Below, piece after piece: positions 46,654-57,700 of a stretch of 64,000 bases of DNA. Positions within the stretch are counted from its first letter, which is position 1. Each line of letters begins with the position of its first letter. The position numbers were made by a program, and so were the translations under genes. The notes beneath the pieces were generated by a model, which did no database searches, was not told the origin of the DNA, and worked only from the letters and a program-made list of their open reading frames with translations. Origin of the DNA: Rusavskia elegans (lineage: Eukaryota > Ascomycota > Lecanoromycetes > Teloschistales > Teloschistaceae); assembly GCA_011316305.1 (NCBI GenBank), contig SAUG01000164.1, positions 38,001-102,000 on the forward strand, in the 5' to 3' direction.

Positions 46654-47468
46654 AGTTGGTGCATTGAGAGTTTTGGAATAGATTTGTTTAGGTAAAGTGG
46701 ATGTGAGGCTTCGTTTTTTTTTTTTTTTTTTTCAATGGTGTCTAGTTTAAATAAGCTGTACATTCGCGTTTGGATTCTTTGATTATATTCGATTTCCAAT
46801 GACATTGGGCATGTTTTCCGTACCATTTCATTATTTTATGCCTTGTTTCGTCATGATCTCGAGGGACTGAAGTTGGATGTTGGCTATCCACGGTACCACG
46901 GACAAACTTCAAAACTCAATACAGGCTTTATTTTCCAGCTGCTCTATATCATTCTCCTGCGGAATGGCACTTCGTACATGTCCATGGTATTCGAAGTCAC
47001 ACTTCCTCTAGCAGTACAAACGACCCCGTGATTATTGGGCGCTCAGAAGAGTCAAGCAAGACGTTCTTAATTTACCATTAGATAACATAACTGTGTTGCG
47101 GGAAAAAGAGCAGAGAGAGGTCTGTCAACAACGTATCCCAGTGTGTCTACCAGAAATACGTGCTGAAGGGAGAGAGATGGTTGATTACAGACAAATACTG
47201 TGTGTATGTAATTTCAAAGCTGCCTTCATTATTGTCATTCTTTTGCCTGTGAGGGGAATTTGTTGACAGAATACATGTAAGAAATGTATTTAATCTCGCA
47301 TTATGCTCCAGTGCAGATGCAATTGCTTGATATGCTGCAGAGAATCTGAATTCACAATGGAAAACATATGGTTTGGCTTTACGAATCGATGGGGCTTGCC
47401 ACTGTGACGTCCTCGAGGAGTCAACGTCTGAGCTAGCGCCTGGGCGAGACAACAGGAGACATGATAGC
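46654..47468. other. Intergenic with a T19 run at 46714-46732
   Basis: No gene recognised. The homopolymer lies about 60 bases after the kinase stop codon, probably within or just past its 3' UTR. The remainder shows only short unsupported frames. Confidence 0.5.
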
Positions 47469-48185
47469 TTAGACTTCTGAGCGACACGGGTAGGATGCCG
47501 TCGATATTTGTCCTTCGTTGGCGCTTAACGGGCGCATTGGTAGTGCCTTTGACACGGAAGCAGCAATCTGCACTCTTCTTGAGGATCGTGATAGCGGATG
47601 AGTCCTGGTATTCTTTGTTGTTCCTTCGTTCGCCGAACTAGCCGCCACGGGCCTTTTTCCACCGAAGTTCTCTAGACTCGCCCCCGACAAGAATGCCCTG
47701 CAGAATGCTGAGATGGAAGTCGAAGATCCCGGTTCGCTGTAATAATCACCCTCGGTACCGAGGTTCTGCCCAGACTGTCTCCAGTCGCCATGGGCGGTTC
47801 GTTCCAGAGCCACTTCTGTGCGTTTCGCTCTACGTTGCATTCGCTTTGTCGAGTTAATACTGGGTAACATCTCAGGAGCGTGGGACCATAGGCCTCGGAG
47901 CATGAGTGCTACTGTGGATGAGCCCCCCGCTGGTATGTGTTGTCTTGAGCTCCTGAACCTTGTCGCGACGGTCAACAGACCAGTCACAGCGACAAGGCCG
48001 ACTGGAAAAGCAAGCCATCCCCATCGAACGCGGACGATGGTGCGGTCCTCGAAGGTCGTACCTATTGCGTGGAACTTGCCTTTCCCGGAGTAGACGACAG
48101 GCGGGTTTTGTTGATTATGACGGATGTATTGTGTAAGAGCATACGCAACATCTGAGAAAATTTTGTAGACCGCAACGATTTCGTA
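47469..48185 (-). pseudogene. 5'-truncated DUF3176-like membrane protein gene
   Basis: The minus-strand frame is open from 48185 to a stop at 47469 (238 codons). It contains the segment FEDRTIVRVRWGWLAFPV followed by a single hydrophobic stretch (GLVAVTGLLTVATRF), a VALMLRGLWSH segment and a Ser/Arg-rich cytosolic tail: the arrangement at the C-terminus of DUF3176 fungal membrane proteins. The N-terminal part, normally several hundred residues with more membrane segments, could not be found; an in-frame TGA sits at 48186-48188 and the DNA beyond carries an inverted repeat. A splice acceptor within the fragment (TTTTCTCAG near 48138) leaves open a more distant first exon, so truncation is likely but not certain. 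Confidence 0.5.
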
Positions 48186-48483
48186 TCACCGTGACTGGAA
48201 ACTATCAATGACGTCGTTGTCCAAATTCGGGGACAGAGCCCAGTACGACGACACCATGATGCTCGAGAAGCCGCAGATGCGTTGCGACATATCGAGGTGA
48301 GATTTGATGATGCATCTCACACGCGCTGGAAAGTTGTCGCTTTAGGCACATCCCGGGATTTTTAGTAGAGATCGAGGGATGTTGGGGACAACACATCACC
48401 GCTCCTTATCAAAGACCTTATCCAGGAGATGTAAACCCGACAGATGTTCAAGCGACCCAGCGTGTACCTTGCGGAAGCGCGTC

Positions 48484-48783
48484 GAGAGCACTTGGGTCCA
48501 CTTTGACCCGCTCGTCAGAACAAGAATAGATTGCAATGTGGGCACAGCAACCCACGCATCTGGCGCTCATGATGTAGATCCAAGTCACTACAAGTCTACT
48601 GTACTATTGAATGTGACGTTACGGGTCAAAAGAGCAGCTGTACGGCAACATCTGTGCAATCGTTAGGACGATATTGTGCAATCGTTAGGACGATATCCCT
48701 TATCGAGGTACCGGCTGTTATAACCCCTCATTGCAATCTATTCTTGTTCTGACGAGACCCGGTCACTCCCACGCGCTCTCTAG
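48484..48783. repeat. Inverted repeat: 28-nt perfect core, arms about 55 nt
   Basis: The left core 48511-48538 (starting CTCGTCAGAACAAG) and the right core 48729-48756 are exact reverse complements over 28 nt. Outward from the core the match continues imperfectly: GAGAGCACTTGGG on the left pairs with GAGAGCGCGTGGG (reverse complement of the right side), giving arms of roughly 55 nt about 190 nt apart. This resembles a small non-autonomous element or a foldback, but no target-site duplication was identified. Confidence 0.8.
48653..48696. repeat. Perfect tandem duplication of a 22-bp unit
   Basis: The unit TGTGCAATCGTTAGGACGAT plus AT is present twice without change at 48653-48674 and 48675-48696, inside the loop of the inverted repeat. 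Confidence 0.92.
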
Positions 48784-48980
48784 CCGCAGAGAACTCAAAA
48801 TAGATAAATTTCCTCAGGAATTGTGCTCCCTCGAAAACGTGCTTCCGAAAAGTGGCTGCTGGTGTATGTACTCTTCGTGACTGATGCGAGCGAAAAGTAT
48901 GAAGAAGCCTTAACGATAGGTGGCATTGACTTCACTTGTCTCCGGCGTGTCCCTTACCTGCTAGATTCTGAAAACCGACA

Positions 48981-50086
48981 ATGAGATCCTGTGATGGTTC
49001 GAGGTTGGCATTATGGCGCTGGGTATTCTTTCTGGCTTGCTTGCTGCGCAATGACTCCTTTGTTCATGGGCTTCCTGCTTCAACGGGTGTGGAGAGCACA
49101 AGTATAGGAAGTGGAAGGGACACACCGAAGTGGGTGAACATTCTACCGCAGTACTCCCAGTTTTGACATGGAAATGCAGCCCGATTGGAGCACTCGTCGA
49201 GCCACCGGAAGGATTCTCCATGAGCATCAGTCGAGCGGGAAACGGGAAGCTCCTATTCTCCAGAGACCTTTACTCTGCGACTCTACATGCCCTTCTCCAT
49301 TTCAGTCTCCTGTCATATGAGACAAGGGCGGAGACATACAGCACTCGAGGATCCGAGCCACCAGGGGCAGTAGTTGCTAGTGTTCTCCCCTTCGCAACAG
49401 CTCCCCTTTATACGGCCCTCAATTGTCACGTGGCCTGGGGTCTATACTGGAGTGTTATTGCGTTTAATAATCCAGAGAACAATAAAGAGTCCGCGGCAGC
49501 CATCTTCATTGGAGGAAAGCGTACAGCTGTCATCAGATACCTGCAAGACTTTCAAGCACCGGTATCTGTCAAACATGGACTCGGGAACGCCACGGCCAGC
49601 CTCTCACACGGCTCGGCTTTGCAAATGCTTCGAGCCAAAGACAATGGGGTGATGCGATCAGCGACCTTAATGCCGGACGCTCTCGGATATCGATTGAAAT
49701 GGGTACTTGCACCAGGAGGTAAGGCACTTCGACGCGAGACCGCGTATGATACAGTAGCTTATGCCATCCTGTGGACGGCCCAATACAATGAGGATATGAG
49801 ATTCACCGGATTCCGTTCAATCTCCGTACCCGGCGGGAGAGTGTATGTCCGGCTCGAATCGTACCAAGTCGGACGTTGGGATCCGATGACTTACGGATTC
49901 GCTGCGACGGTTCTCAAGACCCTACCAACTTTCCTCGAAGCTCATGCAAAGTTTGAGGAAGCTTTCTTCCAGGTCCTGACTCCCGACAACAGTGTTTGTG
50001 GGTCTATTGGAATCTTCATTAAAGGCAATGTGGATGATCTGGAGACTATTGACGTACCGGATTCTGGTGGATTGCAGACTACCTGA
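48981..50086 (+). CDS. Secreted protein of unknown function, 351 aa
   Basis: Two exons, 48981-49101 and 49152-50086, intron 50 nt (GTATAG...CCGCAG, phase 1). The first exon encodes MRSCDGSRLALWRWVFFLAC, a signal peptide or anchor, followed by HGLPA. The second begins ILPVLTWKCSP and is rich in beta-strand-like segments with frequent Ala, Arg and Tyr. Recognisable only by comparison is a closing segment (WDPMTYGFAATVLKTLPTF...CGSIGIFIKG) that loosely resembles the end of the secreted protein at 29558 in length, position and hydrophobic pattern. No enzyme motif is seen. The frame would break without the intron, whose size is at the lower limit for fungi. Confidence 0.65.
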
Positions 50087-50195
50087 AACCATTGCAGCTT
50101 CATAAGAGGCAGTCTTGAAGCCGTCATGTGAGGACTGTTGTCTTTAATCTCAAGGGCTGCACGTGGGATTTTAGATGTCCGTAGCAAAGATTCAA

Positions 50196-52174
50196 TCATT
50201 CATCCATGGCAAATCCAAATTGATCGTGCAACTCGTCTTCATCCTTTGTGCCCACATAAGCCCGATTGACGAAAGTGAACCACGTCTTGTTGATCCTCTT
50301 GTGCTTCTTGTGCTTCTTGTGCTTCTTATTCTTTTTATTCTTCTTGTGCTTCCATTTCTTTGTAGCGGAGATGTCATCTTCGATATCGTTCGTTGTGGTA
50401 GACCACAGATCATCCTTCTTTGGCCTGTAGTCGCCGATACGTGCAGCCAAATCAACATAACTCCTCACTGTCAGATCTTCTAGACCAAAGACAGTGTCGT
50501 TTTTCGTGTCGTGTTCCACCTCATAGGTAAATTTGGCATTCTTCGACTTCCGTCGCGAACCAAACTCGGCGTTGATCCTGGTCAAATTTGCAAAATACTG
50601 AGTGTAGCCAGCCCAAGAGAAAGTCTGCGGAGAGTACGCGGGACCTGGAGGTTGCGACTTAGACGGCGGATGCGGTTTGACGAATCTATGTTTTTTGGAG
50701 CTCTCAGATATCTCCCCCCTTTTCAACTCAGCCAGCTGAGCATCCGCTACTTCTTCAAACTGGTCTAGCATGTTGTTGAGAGGCTCCTGGGCTCCTGTGA
50801 TGTTGTACTCAAAGACCCGCATAGTTGGAAAGTAATTTGGCACCACACTGGCCCCGACAAGCGTAGCGCTGTACCTCTCCGCCCACGGACCACCAATCTT
50901 GTCCAGGAACTTGTCGTACTTCGACTTTCGCCCTTTCTTCTTTTTGTTTTTTCTTTCCTTCATGCTGGCCCCAATATCCTTCGCTTCGACACTGTCCGGC
51001 AAATTCGACCAGCCATATCGAAGTTCGGTCAAGTAGGCGGCAGATGACTGGATGGAGAAATCGTTCGACTTCGGTGGCTTCTTCTCCGGCTCGATCTTAC
51101 CCGCGACCAGCTGTATGTCGATGTCGTCGTTGTCTTGAATCATGAAGTGGTCGATATTCATGTGGCCGTAGAGTCCTCCAACCACAACATCGCGGTATTG
51201 CTGTAGCCAGAGGGTATATTTCTGCCAGCAGGTCTCGTCCCAGCTCTGCTTACTTGGGGTCCTGGCGGGCGGCACATGACCCATCAAGATGGCCTTCATG
51301 CCACGCTGCCGGAAGAACTGCAGCTGTATCCTCAACCATTCGAAGTGCTCGTACCCGGGCTCGGACTTGGATGCGCAACCGTCGACGGCATTGTTGTTAC
51401 TGAAGAAGTAGAGGGTATTGAGGCTGAGCACGGCAAGCTTGTTTGGGATAACCTCGACGAAGAACCATCCCCCTCTTTCAAACCCATGGCGTTGCTCCTC
51501 GGGGATGAATTGCCGCCAGACTTGAGAAAATTCCTTGGTCCACCTGTTGGGACCTTGGGTAAAGATGTTGTGTGGGAGAATGTCGTTGTTGCCGAAGTTA
51601 GGCACGATGGGTATGGTGAAATCGTTGGTAGGATCGGTGTCGTTGATGTTGTCGGGTTTGCCAAAGACCTCGACGAATTTGTGGACGAGCATCTCATTCA
51701 GCTCGATGACCTGCTTTTCTGTGCGCGGAATGAGCTCGTCGTTGTCGTGGCGAGCGGAATCGCCAGTCCAGACGACAAAGTCGATGGTATCTTTGAGGTT
51801 GTCGTTGATCCATTGGAAAGTAGCGTTGACCAAGGTGATTGGAGAATCACAGTCGGTCTTTTCGGCGCCGAATATACCAGCGTCGCCCTCGCCCCAATGG
51901 CAAGCATCATCGTGGTCGGTGGAGGAGAATTGACTGTAGAATCTGTCTGGATGGAAATCTGTAAAAGATTAGCGAGGACAGCTCCGATGGCGTGGAATAC
52001 GCCGTTCGATGTACCAGTGATGTGCAGAAATCTGCCATGTAGCTTCCTTTCGTCGACGTTCGAAGAGACAACAGCAGGCTGGAGAGGCTTCTGTTGGGTC
52101 GGCTGAGGCACGCAATGACAGGCTGCTGCTGCCCATGAGAGTAAGACAAGCGACCGGAGGATCATGATGGCCAT
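50196..52174 (-). CDS. PPN1: Endopolyphosphatase (Ppn1-like metallophosphatase), 640 aa
   Basis: Two exons on the minus strand, 52015-52174 and 50196-51958, intron 56 nt (phase 1), which restores the first metal motif. The sequence shows a signal peptide (MAIMILRSLVLLSWAAAACHC) and the full metallophosphatase set: TDFHPDRFY, WTGDSARHD, FGNNDI, GHVPPAR and GHMNIDHF. The order and words match yeast Ppn1, which cuts long-chain inorganic polyphosphate in the vacuole. Two Lys-rich stretches occur: KERKNKKKKGRKSK mid-protein and a KK/HKK repeat near the C-terminus (about 50285-50355), encoded by a CTTCTTGTG-type repeat; poly-Lys could bind polyphosphate or be its lysine-polyphosphorylation target (inference). 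Length is near the family norm. Confidence 0.92.
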
Positions 52175-52861
52175 GTGCAGCAGCTGCTTCGAGCGCTGAG
52201 AGCGGTGTCGGGCTCAGCTCCGAGCTGTGGGCCTTTGATCTAGAATAATAATGCCACCGTAGGATTGCTTCTAGGATGCCCCAGGGACGGTGCTCGCTTA
52301 GAGCGGGTGCCTCGGGCGGGTGCGGCTAGGTGGGTTGGAGCCTGCACCAGTGCACTTGCAGATTGGAGTTGATTATTGAGATGGAAAGCAGGCAAGGGAA
52401 GTTGGAGTCAAGTCAGAATAAAGTATGAAGCTATCATGACCGGCGTTCTGCATCACATGCACGACATCAGTCACAACGACCCTCTCACCCCTCTCATCCT
52501 CTCACTACTACTGCAGCTGACAGCCCAGGCTGCATTCAACATTCTCGACCAATCAGATCAACCCAATCCACACGTGTGTCATTTAGCAGGTCATCCTGCT
52601 CCCCGAACCACCAGCATTTCTGTATTACGCCCTCGAGATGGGCAAAGTGCCACCATTGACGGATGCGGGGAGAGACATGTGGGTAAGGATGAGGGGGATG
52701 AGAGATAGCAGAGTCGGAATGAGCAGATATATAGAGTAGAGCAAGAAACATAAAAATAATATTAATTTTCCTTCCGAACCCAACCATTTGGAGCAGACCA
52801 CATCCTCCCCTTTCCAACCATACCTACACCTACCACCTCTATCTCGGGGCTGATCGGAACA
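52175..52861. other. Divergent intergenic region
   Basis: Between the endopolyphosphatase gene (minus) and a possible small gene (plus). Pyrimidine-rich just before 52861 (CCTCCCCTTTCC and similar), consistent with a 5' UTR. Nothing else recognised. Confidence 0.4.
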
Positions 52862-53035
52862 ATGGAAGCACTCTTCAATGCGTCCTACTGCATTGCGGTG
52901 AACACCCCCAACAGTCCGCCGTACCTGGTGACGCTGCTCCTGCCCTACACCTGTCTCATCTGGTTCTTCTATGACGCGCTCGTCATCCTTGTCTTTCTGG
53001 CAATGTACTTCTTGTTCGCCTTTACGGGCGACTGA
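52862..53035 (+). CDS. Possible small integral membrane protein, 57 aa
   Basis: An intact frame of 57 codons with an excellent start context (aacaATGG). It reads MEALFNASYCIAVN, a Pro-containing turn (TPNSPP), and then an almost continuous hydrophobic stretch (YLVTLLLPYTCLIWFFYDAL and VILVFLAMYFLFAF) interrupted by one Asp, enough for one long or two short membrane helices. The preceding C/T-rich leader fits a fungal 5' UTR. I recognise no family. Hydrophobic short frames can arise by chance, so this is tentative. Confidence 0.42.
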   Translation: MEALFNASYCIAVNTPNSPPYLVTLLLPYTCLIWFFYDALVILVFLAMYFLFAFTGD

Positions 53036-54705
53036 ACTGCCTCGAAGAAGCTCACTCCTTCCGCATCCGGAACCTTCCCTTCACTCGACGACAGACCTAC
53101 ATCTCCGATCGGGCCCCCGTGCAGCACCGGAGCGCACAGGGTGTGACTGGTCCGATCCTGGTGCAATGCTGAGTCATCTGACAAAGGGATGCCAAGACTC
53201 CCACGGCCGAGGTCTCGGTAACGTCGGGGAAGGTACCCGTACCTTATCGAGCTTATGTACCCCAATGCGGCCGGGCGGCGATCGGTCGGCAGTCTCCGAG
53301 CTGCACAGGGTTATTGTTAGTCCCTCAAGATTCAAGAACGGGAAAATGCAATTGTCCTTCGGGGAGAGGTACAATACATTGGCATCCGTCTGCGGGTTCT
53401 CGTCGGGGACTTTTCCAGAAAGGATCATCCCGTCTGCCGGTCGACGACATGCACATGTCAATGAGGAGAAAAGTGGAAATTGCGAGACAATAGAGTTGCA
53501 CCAGTCCATTGGATTTATCGACGAAAAACCATCTGAGCCTGTCCAATTTTGCCCCGCCACAACCTGTCCGAAAAGGTGTGAAGAGGAAACACTCAGACGT
53601 TCGGATACGAGTGTTCGGCGTTCTATCGACTGGATGGTCTTGAACGCTGTTGATCCTCCTGGGTCGATGCTTGATCCTGGGGAAAGCATTGGGAGCGGAA
53701 CCCGACAGGCGAAATCGAGATGATACTGCAAGACGGAAATTTGGTGAGTCTGGAACGCCTGGGCGTGGGCATAGGTGCATCGGAGGTGGAGGGCGATCTT
53801 CCCCATCTGCAACATCCCCTGCAGCAACGGCTCATGCAACGGTCCCAATCGATGTCCTCGATCGTGGGGCCGCACGCCGAATTGGGGTAGCTCCAACTAC
53901 GAGCTTCCTCATGTGGACGAGCTAGGCTCTAGCCCCCATTGATTATATAGTTATCCGAGGCCGCTTGAGCTCGACGCATCGACGAAATCCTTGATCCCAA
54001 TCGTCCAGATACTCTAGCTTTCCTCCACATGGCGTCCGCCAACGAGCTGAGAATCTGGATCACCAGAATTCATTTCCATCACCGTGCTTCACTGCTTTGA
54101 GCCTTGATGGTTTAAGTGAAATGTGCCACGCCGAGGCTCCAAAGCTGTGTGCGAAGAAGGTTTGCCAGCTCGCTGCCTAACTTTCAGTCAATGCTAAGAT
54201 CTCAGCCGTAACATGAAGCACCTCCTATTATTCCTTCTTTCCCTCTCTCGCCTATTACCCGTCTTGGCCACCGTCTGCGTTTTCTCGCTAGCTGATCGAC
54301 CAGTAGTGTCTTCTCTATGACTGGGACTTAGCCGGATGAGGCTGGCCCCTTAAAGACCATCACCAACATGGCTTGCAAGCCTTGTGTTCCCTCCCCGTGG
54401 CGCTGGTAGCTGCTCTTTTCGGGGTTTCGCCAGGTGGATCTATTCCCCTATGAGGATAACCTTATTTGGTCCCCTGAGCTATGATTTCCGAATCCGTCTT
54501 CATGTATAACCTTCTGTCTTTTAGGCAATGCTCGCACGATCACCTTGAAATACCTCCCTTCCCTTCAATCTGCGTTCCTTTCGTTCCGTCACTCATTCTT
54601 TGTGCTTTGCACCTGTCATTCATTGAGTAGCTTGGCGCTCTCGAAGCCATTTGGTTTTTGTTGAACCGTACACATTATAATCCATAACACTTCACCTTAA
54701 CCGAT
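53036..54705. other. Intergenic, overlapping antisense frames only
   Basis: About 1.7 kb. Two long frames overlap almost completely on opposite strands between 52971 and 53896 (about 240 codons each); neither has a domain, signal or splice logic, so neither is called. The last 300 bases are C/T-rich and form the upstream region of the large WSC protein gene. Confidence 0.45.
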
Positions 54706-57700
54706 ATGTCGAAAGTAATTTACACCGCGTTAACCGTCCTGCTATGGGCAATCCATCATGTGGCCGCAGGGAGACTGTCTCCCACCGATACAATTACCTG
54801 GGGCGAAGATAACAGCCGATCAGGGTATTCCTCGTGAGTCGCTTCCCTGAGCAGCCTCCGGCCACCGCTCGACATCACGCATGAAAGCTGATGTGATCAT
54901 GCAGAACTCACAACATGGACCCATCCGTCGTCGGAAGTGCACAATTTGGTGAACTCTGGCAAGCCAAGCTTCCTGGTAACTACCAGAACGCTCAAGAGCA
55001 GATTTACTCCCAGCCGCTCGTTTACACGCTTGATGATGGCATTCAATACGTCTTCATTGCTACAACACAAAATAATGTCTACAAAATTAATGCGAAGACT
55101 GGCAACATCGTTGCCTCGAGAAACCTACACATTCCCTTCCTAACTTCTGAGGTTCTTCCCTGTACAGACATCAACCCGCTGATTGGCGTGACCGTGAGTC
55201 TCTGCGATCTGTCTTGGAATCACTCGCAGCTGACAATACCTAGGGTACTGGTGTCATCGACCCAACCACTGACACCTGGTATATCACCGCCAAAACGTAC
55301 GACGACCAGTCCGATAAGGTCAAGGGTCTCGCGAACGGTCGATACTTCTTCCATGCCATTGACGTCAACACCCTTGCCGAGAAAGGCGGCTTTCCAAAAC
55401 CTTTGGATGGCACGCTTGCTCGAAATAACCCGAATCGAATGTTTCAAGGTGGCATCCACCTTCAACGCCCAGCACTCCTTCTTACCGGCTCGTATGTGTA
55501 CGCTGGTTTTGCATCTCACTGTGTCCAATACAACTTCACCGGGTGGATCATGGGATGGGACAAAACAAGCGGTGAGATTGTCGAACGCTTCACGACCGAA
55601 GGTGGACCAGAACCAAACAAGACCCCTGGTGGTGGTGTCTGGATGTCCGGCGGAGGTCTTGCGACTGATAACAAAGGGAGCATGTACTTTTCGACCGGCA
55701 ACGGCTACGCTTCTCAGCTCCATGGTGTTCCAGTCCCTGGCCGCCAACCTCCGTCTGCACTCGAACAAGCTGTTGTGAACATGAAAATCAATGATGACGG
55801 AAGTCTGACCGTTGCCGATTTCTTCATGCCATGGGAGAAAGAGCAACTGGATGGCGCTGACAAAGATCTTGGAACAACGCCCTTCGAGCTACTTCCGCCA
55901 AGTACCTTCAACTGCCCGAATGCCAAACGAATGGGTGTTGTCACTGGTAAAACCGGCAAGACGTACATTCTGAACCTGGACAATCTGGGGGGATACCAGA
56001 TGGGTGCCAACAAGTTGGACGCTATCCCTCTAGCCCCGATCCAGAACGAGAACTCCGTATACGCCGGGGCCGGAGTCTATCCTTTGGAAGGAGGGTACAT
56101 CTACATCGTGAGTCAAAAGTCCGGTGATTCTACTATGCACAGCGCTAATGTACCCCAGAATGTCATCCAGTATCCGACTCATGTGTTCAAATTCAGCTGC
56201 GATGCCAGTGGCAATCCTGCTTTCACTAAAATAGCCGACTCGGCTGAGAAGGCAGCCTACGTCCTCGGTGTAGGTCACGGGACCACCACTTCGTTCAATG
56301 GCCAAGCTGGAACCGGGTTGTACTGGATGACTGATGTTGACGGTTACAACCTCAGAATCTACAATGCCGTCCCAAAGAATGGCGCACTCGAACTCATCAA
56401 GTCTGCCAACATTCCCGGTATCGGCAAGTTTGCCAAACCAGTATTCGGAGACGGTAAAGCGTATGTTGCCAGCAACCGAGGCATACTCTATGCTTTCGGA
56501 TCCCCCGTCAACCTCCCACTTACCTGCACAACCCCCAACGATTTTGGAAAGACTAGCATCAATGCTACTTCTGCAGTCAAAACGATCCAATGCCAAGCCA
56601 ATGTTTACACCCAGATCAAGAACATCACGCTGAAGACTCCCACGAATTTCCAAATTTCGGGCTTTCCCTCCTTGCCAATCGACGTTGAAGAGGGCAAGAA
56701 CATCAGCTTCCAAGCTGTCTTTAAGCCAGTCGCCCCAGGTCCCCTGTCAACTGATGTGTCTATCGCTACCAGCCAAGGCGACATTAAATTCGCTCGCAAT
56801 ACACCGGTCTCGTTGAAAGGTATCGGTACATCTGCCAACCCTCTGCTCGCCGTCAATCCCAACGTTGTCACTTTTAACGGCGTTATCGTTGATCAAAATG
56901 ATGCTGGAGCTACAGAGTCTGTGATTTTTTCGAATGTTGGAGACGGTGTCCTCACTGTGCAGGGCTTGGATTACAGTATCATCTCGGAAAAGGGAGCCTA
57001 CGTGACGCCCAATCGGACTGCCGGCGGCGTGCAGGTTGGCCCGTTCACATTCTCCAATATCCCGACTACCATCGCAGGGAATGCCGAATCGATTGTCAAT
57101 ATCAATTTTAACCCGGTCAAGACTGGTAACTTTGCCGTCTACGTCCATGTTCGTACTGATGGCGGCACCAAGATCTTTGACGTGTTTGGTACAGCATCAA
57201 GCCAACCAAGTGCGCTGCTGGAGTTCGAGGCAGCAGACGGTTCGGGCAAATGGATTCCCTACACCTTCAACAATCCACCATTCACCTTTGGCAATGTCGT
57301 TGAGCAGAAGACGAGGACTTTGAAAATGCGTCTGACAAACAACGGCTCTAGCTCTGCCGGTGCGCTGTCTGTCACCGTCTCCAAGCCTCCTTTCGGCGTA
57401 ACAGGCATCGTTGGAGCCCAGAATGGTGCGGACCTGGGTGAAGGGACGAATCTTGCTGCAGGTGAATCAGCCACAGCAGCCTTGTACTGCTCGGTGCCCA
57501 AGTCCCAGGTCAATGTTGATAGCTACAATGGTACTGCGGCGTGGGTCATGAACACTGGGGATCCCAACTTTGGCAAGCAAGCAATCCAATTCCTGTGCAA
57601 TGCCGTCTCGGAACAGGTTGGCCCTCTGGCCGCCAATGGGTCTGCGATCTACCGGTACAACGGCTGCTACAAAGAGAACAATCCTGGCCGCCAACTTAAG

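Larger units (their letters stand above)
48186..48980. other. Intergenic with inverted and direct repeats
   Basis: About 800 bases between the truncated DUF3176-like gene and the next secreted protein gene. It holds the inverted repeat 48484-48783 and the 22-bp tandem duplication inside it. No coding signal was seen. Confidence 0.5.

Noticed and set aside
52971..53896. Pair of overlapping frames of about 250 and 240 codons on opposite strands
   Set aside because: No signal peptide, domain, splice signal or natural composition on either strand; mutual antisense openness in GC-rich DNA is common by chance.
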